Assembly: GCA_025362395.1 (NCBI GenBank)
Contig: JANYGK010000097.1
Span: 1 to 32,197, forward strand
From: Bacteroidota bacterium
GTDB lineage: Bacteria > Bacteroidota > Bacteroidia > B-17B0 > Aurantibacillaceae
Direction of reading: 5' to 3'
Length of the DNA stretch: 32,197 nt
Every line of letters begins with the position of its first letter. Position 1 is the stretch's first letter. The notes beneath the pieces are model-generated. The model was not told the DNA's origin. It worked only from the letters and a program-made list of their open reading frames with translations, and did not search any database. Below, piece after piece: positions 7,664 through 16,318 of the stretch. The position numbers were made by a program, and so were the translations under genes.

Positions 7664-10600
7664 ATGTTGCATCTGAACCCTTTTAAACATATCTTTTGTA
7701 TTAACAGCATACGTATTAGCCACTTTTACGTTATACTATTGTTGCTTTACTCTACCATAAATTTTTCGCAGGTTAAAAATGAGGATGAATTAAAAAAACA
7801 AGCAAGTGCTTATTTTGAAGATGAAGATTATAATTCATCCTATAAGCTTTATTCTCAATTAGTTTCGCTTTATCCTAAAGATCCTGTATATAATTATAGG
7901 CTGGGAGTGTGTATGCTTTACACGGAACCTGATAAGAAAAAACCATTTATGTATTTTCAAATTGCTCTGAAAATCCCTAATGAAGATTCGAAAGACGCCA
8001 AATTTTACCTGGCCAAAACCTACCATGTCAATTACCGGTTTGATGAAGCCATAAAACTCTATACAGAGTATAAACAAACAGCAAGTTCTTCATCCATCAA
8101 AAAATTACAGGTAGACAGGGAAATTGCCGCTTGTAAAAACGGGAAACGCTTGCTTTCCAATTTATCCGACCTTGTTATTATCAGTAAAAAACAGCTTAAT
8201 GAAGCAGATTACTTCAGGAGCTACGACATTAAAGATATTGGCGGAAAATTATTGGTAAAGCCCGATGATTTTAAAACAGGATACGATAAAAAGAAAAAAG
8301 ATAAATCGGTTGTTTACCTGCCCAGGAACGGAGAACGCGTTTATTTTTCAAGCTATGGCGACGGCGGCAGTAACGGAAGGGATATTTATTTTGTAAACCG
8401 TTTGCCAAACGGCAGTTGGAGCAAAGCACAGCCCATGCCCGCGCCAATAAATACTGAATACGACGAAGATTATCCTTTTTTACACCCTAACGGAAAAACA
8501 CTTTATTTTAGCTCAAAAGGCCATAATAGTATGGGAGGTTATGATGTATTTAAAACGACTTATAACACGGAAACGCAAAGCTGGAGTAAACCCGAGAACC
8601 TTGAATTCCCTATAAACTCACCCGATGATGATATACTATTTGTAACGGACTCGTTAGAAAAAACCGCTTTTTTCAGCACCGGTAGATACAGCCCTTACGG
8701 TAAAATTGATGTACTTAAAATTAGTACGGAACGAAGGCCTATGAATTTTGCTGTTTTAAAAGGCACCGTGGTAAAGGAAGACGTGACGCAAAGTTTATTG
8801 GCGAAAATTACGGTAAAAAACATGGCCAATGGCGAGATCATTGGTACATATAAGGCCCAAGAGAACGGCGATTATTATATGGAGCTGCCAAATGGCGGAA
8901 AATTTATTTTTACGGTAGAAACCCCCGGCCTTACAACACAGTCGGATGGCGTACAAATGCCTATCGCTTATTCTTTAAAGCCTTACAAGCAGCTTATTTC
9001 GTATGAGAAAAAAGTATTGAAGATCATTAATTATTTTGATGGACAAATTGCCGATGAAAACTACTCGATGATGATAGACCTGATCGAGAAAAAAGCAAAA
9101 TTGGAAGTTAACGAAAACGAGCCCTATAATAATAACCTGAAAGAAGTTCCTAAAAACGTAACTAATAAGGCGACAGATAAAACAAATTTAAATTCTGTAA
9201 GCACAAATAATCCCACTGCAAGCGGCAATGATGCAGCCGCAACTAAAACAAATACAAACAAAAATGTAACAAACGAGCAACTATTATCCTTAGCTAAAAT
9301 GGATGCTGTAGAAGCTGAAAACGACAGTAAAATATTAAAACAGGATGCACAGGAAGCATTTGATTTGGCAACTCAAAAAACAGCGGAAGCAGTTGCCATA
9401 CAAAAGCAGGTGGATGAGGCTGCGGCAAATTTGAACGCTATTACCAATGTTGCAAAAAAAGATGAAGAATCGGTTAAAATAAATCAGTTGAAAGAAGATG
9501 CTAAAACAGCCACTGCTATAGCAAACACTGCCACTAACCTCGCAAAAAAACTGGAAGTGGACGCCGACCAAAAACAAAAGGAGGCCGACTTAACCAATCA
9601 ATACATTAAAGAGCTGGAAATTGTTACTAAAAATAAAAACAATAAAGAAGCCCTTACTAAATTAGAAGAGATACAAACGCAGTTGGATGCTATATCAAAA
9701 CAACCGAATCAATCAGACGAATTAGTATCTTCTATTAAAGCTGAACTGGAGCTAAAACAAAACGAATTAAAAAAATCTGAAAAGAAAAATAATGAAATTG
9801 TAAGCGACATTAATTCCATTAAAACAGAATCAGGAACTCTTGAAACTGACCTTGCTAATGAGAATGACAAGTCATTGAAAGAAAATATTTCTGCTCAAAT
9901 CAGGGAATTAACAACTGATATAGATACTAAAAATAAAGAGCTTGATGCCAACAATCAAAAAATAGCAGGGTTAAAAAACCAGGTTGACGGCTTAAATAAA
10001 GAGTTGGAAATAGCTGCTGACATATTAAATGAAAACACAAGCGGCGCGGCTATTACCAATAATAAAGGTAGCGCAACACCATTAACCGGAATTGATAATA
10101 CTACCGGATCGAATAACACAACAGGAACTAATAATAGTACAGGATCAGAGATTAAAGGAACTGAATCTACAAGCCCGCTTTCGTATGAAGGCATTACAAC
10201 AAAATATGATGCGGAGATTAAAGGAAAAGAAATAGATAAAACAAACCCTAAGGAACTAACAGCTCAAAATGGTATTTTAAAGAATTATAATAAAGACATT
10301 GCAGATCTTGTTTCTATTGACAAAAACGAAGCTTCAAAAACGAAAGACGGTGTCGAAAAGAAAAAATTAAATAAAGAAATTAAAGAGCTGGAAAACCAAA
10401 AAGCAATTAATGATAAATTGATCACGGCAAATACTTCAGCTTTAAAGAAGATCGGGCCTGATGCCATTGCCGGTAATAATGCAAACCCAAACACTGCAGG
10501 CGATAACGGAAATACAACAAATCCGGGTAATACTAATTCAGGCATCACTACAAATACAATCGATGCAGTAAATGCTTCCAATACAAATACGACATCAGCA

Positions 10601-13600
10601 ATATCTTCTAGCACCAACGGTTTCGAAACAAACACAACCTCCGTTACAAACAACACCGCTCAAAATAATGCAGCTATTGAACCGATTAATACGTTTGTTG
10701 CCAATGATAACAGTGCTTATTTAAATGAGTTAGAGAAATTGAAAGCGGGTTTAAATGCAAATACGGGAGCAGCTACTCAGTTATTTTCTTATAATGGGTA
10801 CAAAGAAAATTCTTCTTTACTATTAAAACAAACGGCAGACAAAAAATTTGAAACGGCAAAACAAAATGAGATTGCTTTAAACACCCTTATTGCTTCTACA
10901 GAAACCAATATAAAAGCAAATACGGGAAATAAATCAACCGGTTTATTAAATGAAGCCGATGCCCTTGGTAATAAGGCTTTAGAGGAACGAAAAGAATCGG
11001 TAACAAAACAGGGAGTTGAAAAAGACGCGCTGTTAAAACAAGCGCAGGAAAATGAAAAACTGGCGGTAGATAAAAAACTGCAGGCATCGGGAGAACTGGA
11101 AAAAGAAAACAAAAATAAATTTGACGTAAATGCCTCTAACCTGGTTGAGCTTCAAAAATTAACGGGCGCAAAAACAAGCGATGACATTTCACAGGCTAAT
11201 ATGCTGACGGATGAGGCAGCTATTAATTACAAACAGGCACAAAAATTACGCACGGAAGCCAATTCTTATCCTGCAGGTGCTGCTAAACTTGGAGGATTGA
11301 GCAATGCGGAAGAGAAAGAAAATGAGGCATTGACCAAACAACAAAAAGCCATTGACATTTTATCGAAGGTTAATCCTTCCTATAAAGTTAAAACACCCGC
11401 CGGTAATAATGATCCTGCGGGAGCAATTACCTCTTTAAATAATGAGATCAATAAAACCTCTCAAACACAATTAGACGCTTATTTAGCGCTCAGTAAAGCA
11501 AACCAAAATGAATTAAAATTACAGGGAGATAAACTTGCTAAAAACCCGGCTTTTAATACGGAACAAAATAAGCCCGCACAAGATCTGAAAAATGAATCGG
11601 ATAAATTAAATAAAGATGCGAAAGCGTTTATAGGTCAATCGTTAACGACTACAGGCGCTTCAGAAAAAGCTAATTTATTACTGATGGCCAATGAACAGGA
11701 AATTAATGCCTTAAAAAAATTAAATGAAGCCGTTACCCTATTAACTAATTCGGGGAATACCCTTGCCGGCAATAATACAGCTAACGGTAACGTTACAACG
11801 CCTGAAAATACTCAAAACACAGGTAATGCCACTCAAAATACAACAAATACTAATGTAAGCAACAACTCCGGTAACACAACAGCATCTAACACCGGCAGCG
11901 GTAATAATAACACATCACAAAATGACAATAGCAACGCCGTAAACAATAACACGGGGGCAGACAATAAAAACGGGAATGCCGTAAAGCCTGAAACAACTTC
12001 TGCAAATAATACTAACACTTCCGTTACGGATGCAGGAAATACTAACGCTAATACTACAAACCCTGCCAATAATGCGGGTAACACTGCTGAAACCGGAAAC
12101 CCTACAACGAGTGCAACAAATTCAAACACCGTTATACCATCAAATAATACTACAGGTGATATATCATCTGAAATAGCAAACCTGAAAAACGGCTTAAACA
12201 ATTCAACTGAAAGCGGCTTAACTAATTTTAATACCTATACGAATACGGAAGCAATAAGCCTGAAAGAAAAAGCTTCCGAAAAAATTAATGCCGCTTTAAA
12301 TGAAGATAAAAACATAACCGCTTCTCTTGATAACGCGGCTCAACTGGCATTGGTAGTTAACGGAGCGCAACCGGTTACACAGGATGCTATTACAAATGCG
12401 GTTATGGAAGCTGAAAAAACTAATGATGCCGCTTATGAATTAAGAAAATCAGCAGTAGCTAAAACAGGGGAAGAAAAAGAGAAAGACCTGCAACAAGCAA
12501 AGGAACTTGAAACAAAAGCCATTGCTAAAAAAGTAGAAGCCGCGGGTAATCAGCAACGCTTAAATTCCGGCACGTTTGAAGCTAATACTAAGAGCCTTGA
12601 AGAACTGGCTGAGATGGCCAAAGGGAAAAATATAAGCGAATTAAGTACGGCCGACATGCAGCTGAATGAGGCAACCTTATATTTTAACCAAGCTCAAAAG
12701 TTAAGAGAAGAAGCTAATGCTTACCCTACAGATGCTGCTAAATTAGGCGGCTTTAGCAATGCCGAAGAAAAAGAAACGCTTGCATTGAATAAGCAAAAAG
12801 CAGTGCTTGATGTTTATAAAAAATATTTTTCGAATTATGTTTCTAAACAGGCAAAACCACAAGCGGCAAATCCTGAGGCAACCGCTAAATTAAATTCAAC
12901 AAAAACAAGCTTGGCAAGCAATAACCAAGCTCATATTGACGGGTTATTGTTATTGTCGCAAGCAGTTGAAAAAGAATATAAAAGCAGGTTGGTAAATTTA
13001 CCTGCTACACTGAAAACCGGTGATGCCGCTTTAAAAACAAATGCTCAGGGCCTTTATAAAAAATATCAATCAGCCTTAGTGCAGGCAACTAAAACAACTG
13101 ATGTAAATAAGAAAAAAGATTTTTTAATAGAGGCGAATAAAAACGGTCAAGCAGCTATTAACGCCTTAAGTCAAATAAATACTTCAGGAAATGCGGCGGT
13201 AGCAGATAATACCGGCAATACGGGTTTAGGAAACCAAACAAATAATACTACCGGGAATAATACGGCAGGAAATAACGGAAATCAAACTTCAGGGAATAAT
13301 AATACAACCGGAAATAACACGCAGGGAAATAATACATCAACCGTAAAAACAAATGCAGGTACTAGCGGAAATCAAGTTTCAGGAAATAATACGGTTAAAA
13401 ACAACAACACGGTAAATAACACCGGCGGTAATTCAAACACGCCCACCGTTAAATTAAAAGTAGAAGGGTTGGAAGTAAAAACAAATAACGCCTACACTGC
13501 CGATAAGCCTATACCTATTGACGAAAAAATACAGGACGGCTTAGTGTTTAAAGTACAGGTAGGCGCTTTTAAAACCACACTGCCAAACAATACTTTTAAA

Positions 13601-14698
13601 GGTTTAAGCCCTGTAATAGCGCAAACCACACCTAGCGGTTACATCCGTTACATGGCGGGTAATTTTGAAAAATATGCGAGTGCCAATGCTGTAAAAAATG
13701 ATCTGAAAAACTTAGGCTATGGCGATGCTTTTGTAGTTGCGTATTATAACGGTAAACGCATTAACCTCAACGAAGGGGTTGCAAAAGCCTTAGAAGCAGG
13801 ACAAGCAGTAGATGCCTCCACAGCGGCAAATACAAGTGCAGGCATAACGGCTAACTCTAATGTTCCAAAAAACACATTTACAAATAATACACCAAACCCT
13901 ACTGCATTGCCCGGCGATAACCAACCTGTAGAAATTACCAATGAGTTGGAAAAAATGAACGGGCTTTTATACACAGTACAAATTGGCGTATACTCTAAAC
14001 AGGTAACGCGTTCGCAATTATATAACTTAAGGCCAATTTACACAGAAAAATTACCGAGCGGCTTGTATCGCTACACTGCAGGCATCTATAACCAAACCGC
14101 TAAACTATTGGAAGACAAACGCAAAGTAGTGGACCTTGGCGTAAAAGATGCTTTTGTATCCGCTTATTATAATGCAAAACGAATTGCTTTTGCGGAAGGA
14201 CAAAAATTGCAAACAGAAAATAATAATTTAAAAATGGAAACCGAAAATCCTATTATTTTTTCGGGTGCAACAGCACCTGCTATTCAAAATACTACTAGTA
14301 ATACACCTGCCGTAACACCAACAACAAATGGCGTTACAAACACACCAAACGCAACGGCTTTTAATAACGGGGTTACTCAAAGCCCTATACCTACTGCAAA
14401 CAATGGAGTAAAAGCGGATGAAGCCGGGATTTCTTATAAAGTGCAAATTGGTGCTTATAAAAATCAGGTACCGAATGATGTTGCTACTAAATTTATGAGC
14501 ATTAAAACATGGCCGGTAAACAATGTGGTGATTAACGGGTTATTTATTTATACCATAGGAAATTTTAACGCGGTTTCTTTTGCTAAAAAATTAAAAGATG
14601 AAGCCGTTAATATAGGTGTAACCGATGCTTTTATTACCGTTTATAAAGACGGAAAAAAACTGTATGGAGCGGAAGCAAGCCAATACTTGAATAAATAA
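7664..14698 (+). CDS. Giant envelope protein: TPR, PD40 propeller, coiled coils, three SPOR domains
   Basis: A 2,344-residue exported protein. Order by rough residue: signal sequence (1-36); TPR-like helices (40-165); PD40/WD40-like propeller blades (215-353: VYFSSYGDGG, LYFSSKGHNSMGGYDVF, FFSTGRYSPYGKIDV); carboxypeptidase-regulatory-like beta domain (363-440); Lys/Glu-rich coiled coils (540-935); two diverged copies of a helical module of about 350 residues (1018-1365, 1500-1842) between Asn/Thr/Gly-rich linkers; and three SPOR-type domains (1960-2045, 2100-2185, 2257-2344), starting FKVQVGAF, YTVQIGVY and YKVQIGAY. SPOR domains bind peptidoglycan glycan lacking stem peptides. TPR-propeller-CRD is the order of the T9SS/gliding protein PorE, where an OmpA domain binds peptidoglycan. 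A periplasmic scaffold linking an outer-membrane complex to the wall is therefore inferred. The start is uncertain: TTG 7661, ATG 7664 and TTG 7667 are all possible, with an in-frame TAG at 7652. Confidence 0.88.
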   Translation: MLHLNPFKHIFCINSIRISHFYVILLLLYSTINFSQVKNEDELKKQASAYFEDEDYNSSYKLYSQLVSLYPKDPVYNYRLGVCMLYTEPDKKKPFMYFQIALKIPNEDSKDAKFYLAKTYHVNYRFDEAIKLYTEYKQTASSSSIKKLQVDREIAACKNGKRLLSNLSDLVIISKKQLNEADYFRSYDIKDIGGKLLVKPDDFKTGYDKKKKDKSVVYLPRNGERVYFSSYGDGGSNGRDIYFVNRLPNGSWSKAQPMPAPINTEYDEDYPFLHPNGKTLYFSSKGHNSMGGYDVFKTTYNTETQSWSKPENLEFPINSPDDDILFVTDSLEKTAFFSTGRYSPYGKIDVLKISTERRPMNFAVLKGTVVKEDVTQSLLAKITVKNMANGEIIGTYKAQENGDYYMELPNGGKFIFTVETPGLTTQSDGVQMPIAYSLKPYKQLISYEKKVLKIINYFDGQIADENYSMMIDLIEKKAKLEVNENEPYNNNLKEVPKNVTNKATDKTNLNSVSTNNPTASGNDAAATKTNTNKNVTNEQLLSLAKMDAVEAENDSKILKQDAQEAFDLATQKTAEAVAIQKQVDEAAANLNAITNVAKKDEESVKINQLKEDAKTATAIANTATNLAKKLEVDADQKQKEADLTNQYIKELEIVTKNKNNKEALTKLEEIQTQLDAISKQPNQSDELVSSIKAELELKQNELKKSEKKNNEIVSDINSIKTESGTLETDLANENDKSLKENISAQIRELTTDIDTKNKELDANNQKIAGLKNQVDGLNKELEIAADILNENTSGAAITNNKGSATPLTGIDNTTGSNNTTGTNNSTGSEIKGTESTSPLSYEGITTKYDAEIKGKEIDKTNPKELTAQNGILKNYNKDIADLVSIDKNEASKTKDGVEKKKLNKEIKELENQKAINDKLITANTSALKKIGPDAIAGNNANPNTAGDNGNTTNPGNTNSGITTNTIDAVNASNTNTTSAISSSTNGFETNTTSVTNNTAQNNAAIEPINTFVANDNSAYLNELEKLKAGLNANTGAATQLFSYNGYKENSSLLLKQTADKKFETAKQNEIALNTLIASTETNIKANTGNKSTGLLNEADALGNKALEERKESVTKQGVEKDALLKQAQENEKLAVDKKLQASGELEKENKNKFDVNASNLVELQKLTGAKTSDDISQANMLTDEAAINYKQAQKLRTEANSYPAGAAKLGGLSNAEEKENEALTKQQKAIDILSKVNPSYKVKTPAGNNDPAGAITSLNNEINKTSQTQLDAYLALSKANQNELKLQGDKLAKNPAFNTEQNKPAQDLKNESDKLNKDAKAFIGQSLTTTGASEKANLLLMANEQEINALKKLNEAVTLLTNSGNTLAGNNTANGNVTTPENTQNTGNATQNTTNTNVSNNSGNTTASNTGSGNNNTSQNDNSNAVNNNTGADNKNGNAVKPETTSANNTNTSVTDAGNTNANTTNPANNAGNTAETGNPTTSATNSNTVIPSNNTTGDISSEIANLKNGLNNSTESGLTNFNTYTNTEAISLKEKASEKINAALNEDKNITASLDNAAQLALVVNGAQPVTQDAITNAVMEAEKTNDAAYELRKSAVAKTGEEKEKDLQQAKELETKAIAKKVEAAGNQQRLNSGTFEANTKSLEELAEMAKGKNISELSTADMQLNEATLYFNQAQKLREEANAYPTDAAKLGGFSNAEEKETLALNKQKAVLDVYKKYFSNYVSKQAKPQAANPEATAKLNSTKTSLASNNQAHIDGLLLLSQAVEKEYKSRLVNLPATLKTGDAALKTNAQGLYKKYQSALVQATKTTDVNKKKDFLIEANKNGQAAINALSQINTSGNAAVADNTGNTGLGNQTNNTTGNNTAGNNGNQTSGNNNTTGNNTQGNNTSTVKTNAGTSGNQVSGNNTVKNNNTVNNTGGNSNTPTVKLKVEGLEVKTNNAYTADKPIPIDEKIQDGLVFKVQVGAFKTTLPNNTFKGLSPVIAQTTPSGYIRYMAGNFEKYASANAVKNDLKNLGYGDAFVVAYYNGKRINLNEGVAKALEAGQAVDASTAANTSAGITANSNVPKNTFTNNTPNPTALPGDNQPVEITNELEKMNGLLYTVQIGVYSKQVTRSQLYNLRPIYTEKLPSGLYRYTAGIYNQTAKLLEDKRKVVDLGVKDAFVSAYYNAKRIAFAEGQKLQTENNNLKMETENPIIFSGATAPAIQNTTSNTPAVTPTTNGVTNTPNATAFNNGVTQSPIPTANNGVKADEAGISYKVQIGAYKNQVPNDVATKFMSIKTWPVNNVVINGLFIYTIGNFNAVSFAKKLKDEAVNIGVTDAFITVYKDGKKLYGAEASQYLNK
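10712..13185 (+). repeat. Duplicated coiled-coil module inside the giant gene
   Basis: Copy A (10712-11755) and copy B (12158-13185) encode matching helical modules, separated by an Asn/Thr-rich linker (about 11756-12157). The best-conserved core is QAQKLRTEANSYP (near 11233-11271) in A and QAQKLREEANAYP (near 12688-12726) in B, each followed by AAKLGG and SNAEEKE. The order of flanking blocks is the same in both, with moderate divergence. An ancient internal duplication followed by drift is the simplest explanation. Confidence 0.75.
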
Positions 14699-14717
14699 AA
14701 AAATACACTTAATTTTG
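14687..14717 (+). promoter_or_regulatory. clpS promoter
   Basis: TTG at 14687-14689, a 20-base spacer and TAATTTTG at 14710-14717 fit the Bacteroidota sigma-A consensus. Only four bases separate the -7 box from the ATG at 14722, so the transcript would be leaderless or nearly so. The -33 element lies within the last codons of the giant gene. Confidence 0.6.
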
Positions 14718-14721
14718 TACC

Positions 14722-15009
14722 ATGATTTTAGGTAATTACACAGATACTGAAGAGTTATTAGAAGTTGACCTTCTTACAAAAGAAGCTAAACTGAATAACA
14801 TTATATTGTTTAACGATGATGTAAATACCTTTGAGTGGGTAATTGCATGTTTGGTGGAATACTGCGGACATGATAGCATCCAAGCTGAGCAATGTGCCCA
14901 TATCGTGCACCATAACGGCAAATGTGATGTTAAAAAAGGAACACTCAAAGTATTAAAGCCAATTTGTGAAACACTTTTACAAAAAGGCTTAAACGCCGAA
15001 ATAAATTAG
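14722..15009 (+). CDS. clpS: ATP-dependent Clp protease adaptor ClpS
   Basis: A 95-residue cytoplasmic adaptor that delivers N-degron substrates to ClpAP-type proteases. The substrate-pocket motif NDDVNTF is at 31-37. The helix EQCAHIVHHNGKC (56-68) carries the conserved His region, and the C-terminal strand and helix (DVKKGTLKVLKPICETLL) are typical of the family. The short N-terminal extension is usual. It is transcribed in the same direction as the giant gene but has its own promoter match overlapping that gene's 3' end. No Shine-Dalgarno sequence is present. Confidence 0.93.
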   Translation: MILGNYTDTEELLEVDLLTKEAKLNNIILFNDDVNTFEWVIACLVEYCGHDSIQAEQCAHIVHHNGKCDVKKGTLKVLKPICETLLQKGLNAEIN

Positions 15010-15111
15010 AAAGCTTTAGTGCTTTCAAAAATGGTGAGTTTCAATTTTCAAAAACCTTTTTTGATCAGGCATATTATTTGAATTGACTATTGCTTTACTA
15101 AGATAAAAAAT

Positions 15112-15912
15112 ATGAAAAAAAATAGTGTATTAGCCGCGTTTTTAATGGTTGCTTTTATGAGTTGTCAAAAAAATGCCATAACAGGCCGCAGGTCTATCGA
15201 TTTTGTATCGGAGCCTGAAATGATTGGGATGAGTGTTACCGAATACGGTAAATTTTTATCAACCAATCCTCCCTTACCCGCAAGCGATTCGCGGGTAGTA
15301 ATGGTAAGAACTATTGGAACAAGGATACAGCAGGCTGTAGAAAAGTATTATGCCGATAAAGGCTTAAGCAACCAGTTGGCAGGTTATAAATGGGAATTTA
15401 ACGTAGTAGATCAACCAACAGTAAATGCCTGGTGTATGCCGGGAGGTAAAGTAGTAGTTTATAGCGGCATTTTACCTGTAACACAGGATGAAGCAAGCCT
15501 TGCAATAGTTATGGGACATGAAATAGCACACGCCGTAGCTAAACACGGCAGCGAACGCATGAGCCAGGGAATGATCGTTCAGTTTGGGGGGGCCGCACTA
15601 TCAGTTGCCACTCAACAAAAACCGGCCCTTACACAAGCTTTGTTTCAACAATCATACGGTGCAGTATCTCAATTGGGAATACTGAAATACAGTCGCACAC
15701 ACGAAACAGAAGCCGATAAAATGGGGCTTATATTTGCCGCCATGGGAGGCTACAACCCCGAAGTAGCAATTGCTTTTTGGGAAAGAATGTCTAAAATGAA
15801 TACCGGGCAAAAACCAATGGAGTTATTAAGTACCCACCCAAGCGATGAAACACGCATAAGTGCCTTAAAAGCCTTTATGCCGGAGGCTAAAAAATATTAT
15901 AATCCAAAATAA
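15112..15912 (+). CDS. M48 family zinc metalloprotease, lipoprotein
   Basis: A 266-residue exported zinc endopeptidase of the M48 family (LoiP/BepA-like), the group that handles envelope protein quality control. The N-terminus is a lipoprotein signal with lipobox cysteine C18 (AFMSC), then the family motif ITGRRS. HEIAH (136-140) supplies two zinc histidines and the catalytic Glu137. The third zinc ligand is in ETEAD (about 198-202), with D202 matching the conserved Asp. A conserved THPSDETRI block near the C-terminus also fits. It has no TPR tail, so it is shorter than BepA. Lipidation implies periplasmic or outer-membrane location. No terminator separates it from clpS, only a weak hairpin. 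Confidence 0.92.
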   Translation: MKKNSVLAAFLMVAFMSCQKNAITGRRSIDFVSEPEMIGMSVTEYGKFLSTNPPLPASDSRVVMVRTIGTRIQQAVEKYYADKGLSNQLAGYKWEFNVVDQPTVNAWCMPGGKVVVYSGILPVTQDEASLAIVMGHEIAHAVAKHGSERMSQGMIVQFGGAALSVATQQKPALTQALFQQSYGAVSQLGILKYSRTHETEADKMGLIFAAMGGYNPEVAIAFWERMSKMNTGQKPMELLSTHPSDETRISALKAFMPEAKKYYNPK

Positions 15913-15918
15913 AATAAA

Positions 15919-15951
15919 TTTGTTTTATTCATAAATAAATACTTAAATTTG
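15919..15951 (+). promoter_or_regulatory. Promoter of the cold-shock protein gene
   Basis: TTTG (15919-15922), a 21-base AT-rich spacer and TAAATTTG (15944-15951) match the Bacteroidota promoter consensus. The ATG follows 26 bases later at 15978, leaving a short A-rich leader, much shorter than the thermosensing leaders of enterobacterial cspA. Confidence 0.7.
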
Positions 15952-15977
15952 AACATAACCATTATTAAAATAACAAA

Positions 15978-16169
15978 ATGAGCACAGGAACAGTAAAATT
16001 TTTTAATGAAACAAAAGGTTTTGGTTTTATTAAAGAGGACGAATCAGGAAAAGAGTACTTTGTACACGTAACAGGTTTATCAGACAAAATTAGAGAAAAC
16101 GACACCGTTACTTTCGACATCCAGGAAGGTAAAAAAGGTTTAAATGCAGTAAACGTAAAACTATCTTAG
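15978..16169 (+). CDS. Cold-shock domain protein (CspA family)
   Basis: A 63-residue single-domain OB-fold protein that binds single-stranded RNA or DNA and limits RNA secondary structure. RNP1 is KGFGFIK (13-19) and RNP2 is YFVHVTGL (27-34). GTVKFFNETKGFGFI at the start and the C-terminal KKGLNAVNVKL are typical of the family. The gene is a monocistronic unit: its own promoter lies upstream and a strong terminator 25 bases downstream. Whether it is cold-induced or constitutive cannot be told from the sequence. Confidence 0.95.
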   Translation: MSTGTVKFFNETKGFGFIKEDESGKEYFVHVTGLSDKIRENDTVTFDIQEGKKGLNAVNVKLS

Positions 16170-16190
16170 TTATATAGTACCATTTAACGA

Positions 16191-16221
16191 AAGATCCGGG
16201 CTCTTAAGTCCGGATTTTTTT
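16191..16221 (+). terminator. Rho-independent terminator of the cold-shock gene
   Basis: The stem 16194-16202 with 16207-16215 (atccggg.../...ccggat, one G-U pair) has a 4-base loop and is followed by a T run from 16215 to 16221. Confidence 0.88.
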
Positions 16222-16318
16222 ATGCCCGATATTTTCTTTAAAAAACGACATACAACTGTAGATTAATAAAAAAAAAGGGTATTTTAGGCCCGATAAAATT
16301 AAAACACTAAAAACGAAT

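Noticed and set aside
9955-12201. Several antisense open frames of 79-123 residues within the giant gene
   Set aside because: They fall in Asn/Thr-rich, low-complexity coding DNA, have Val/Phe-rich meaningless translations and no promoters; the opposite strand is clearly coding.
15009-15026. Hairpin gaaagc/gctttc after clpS as a terminator
   Set aside because: The stem is six base pairs and AT-rich and is followed by A, not T.
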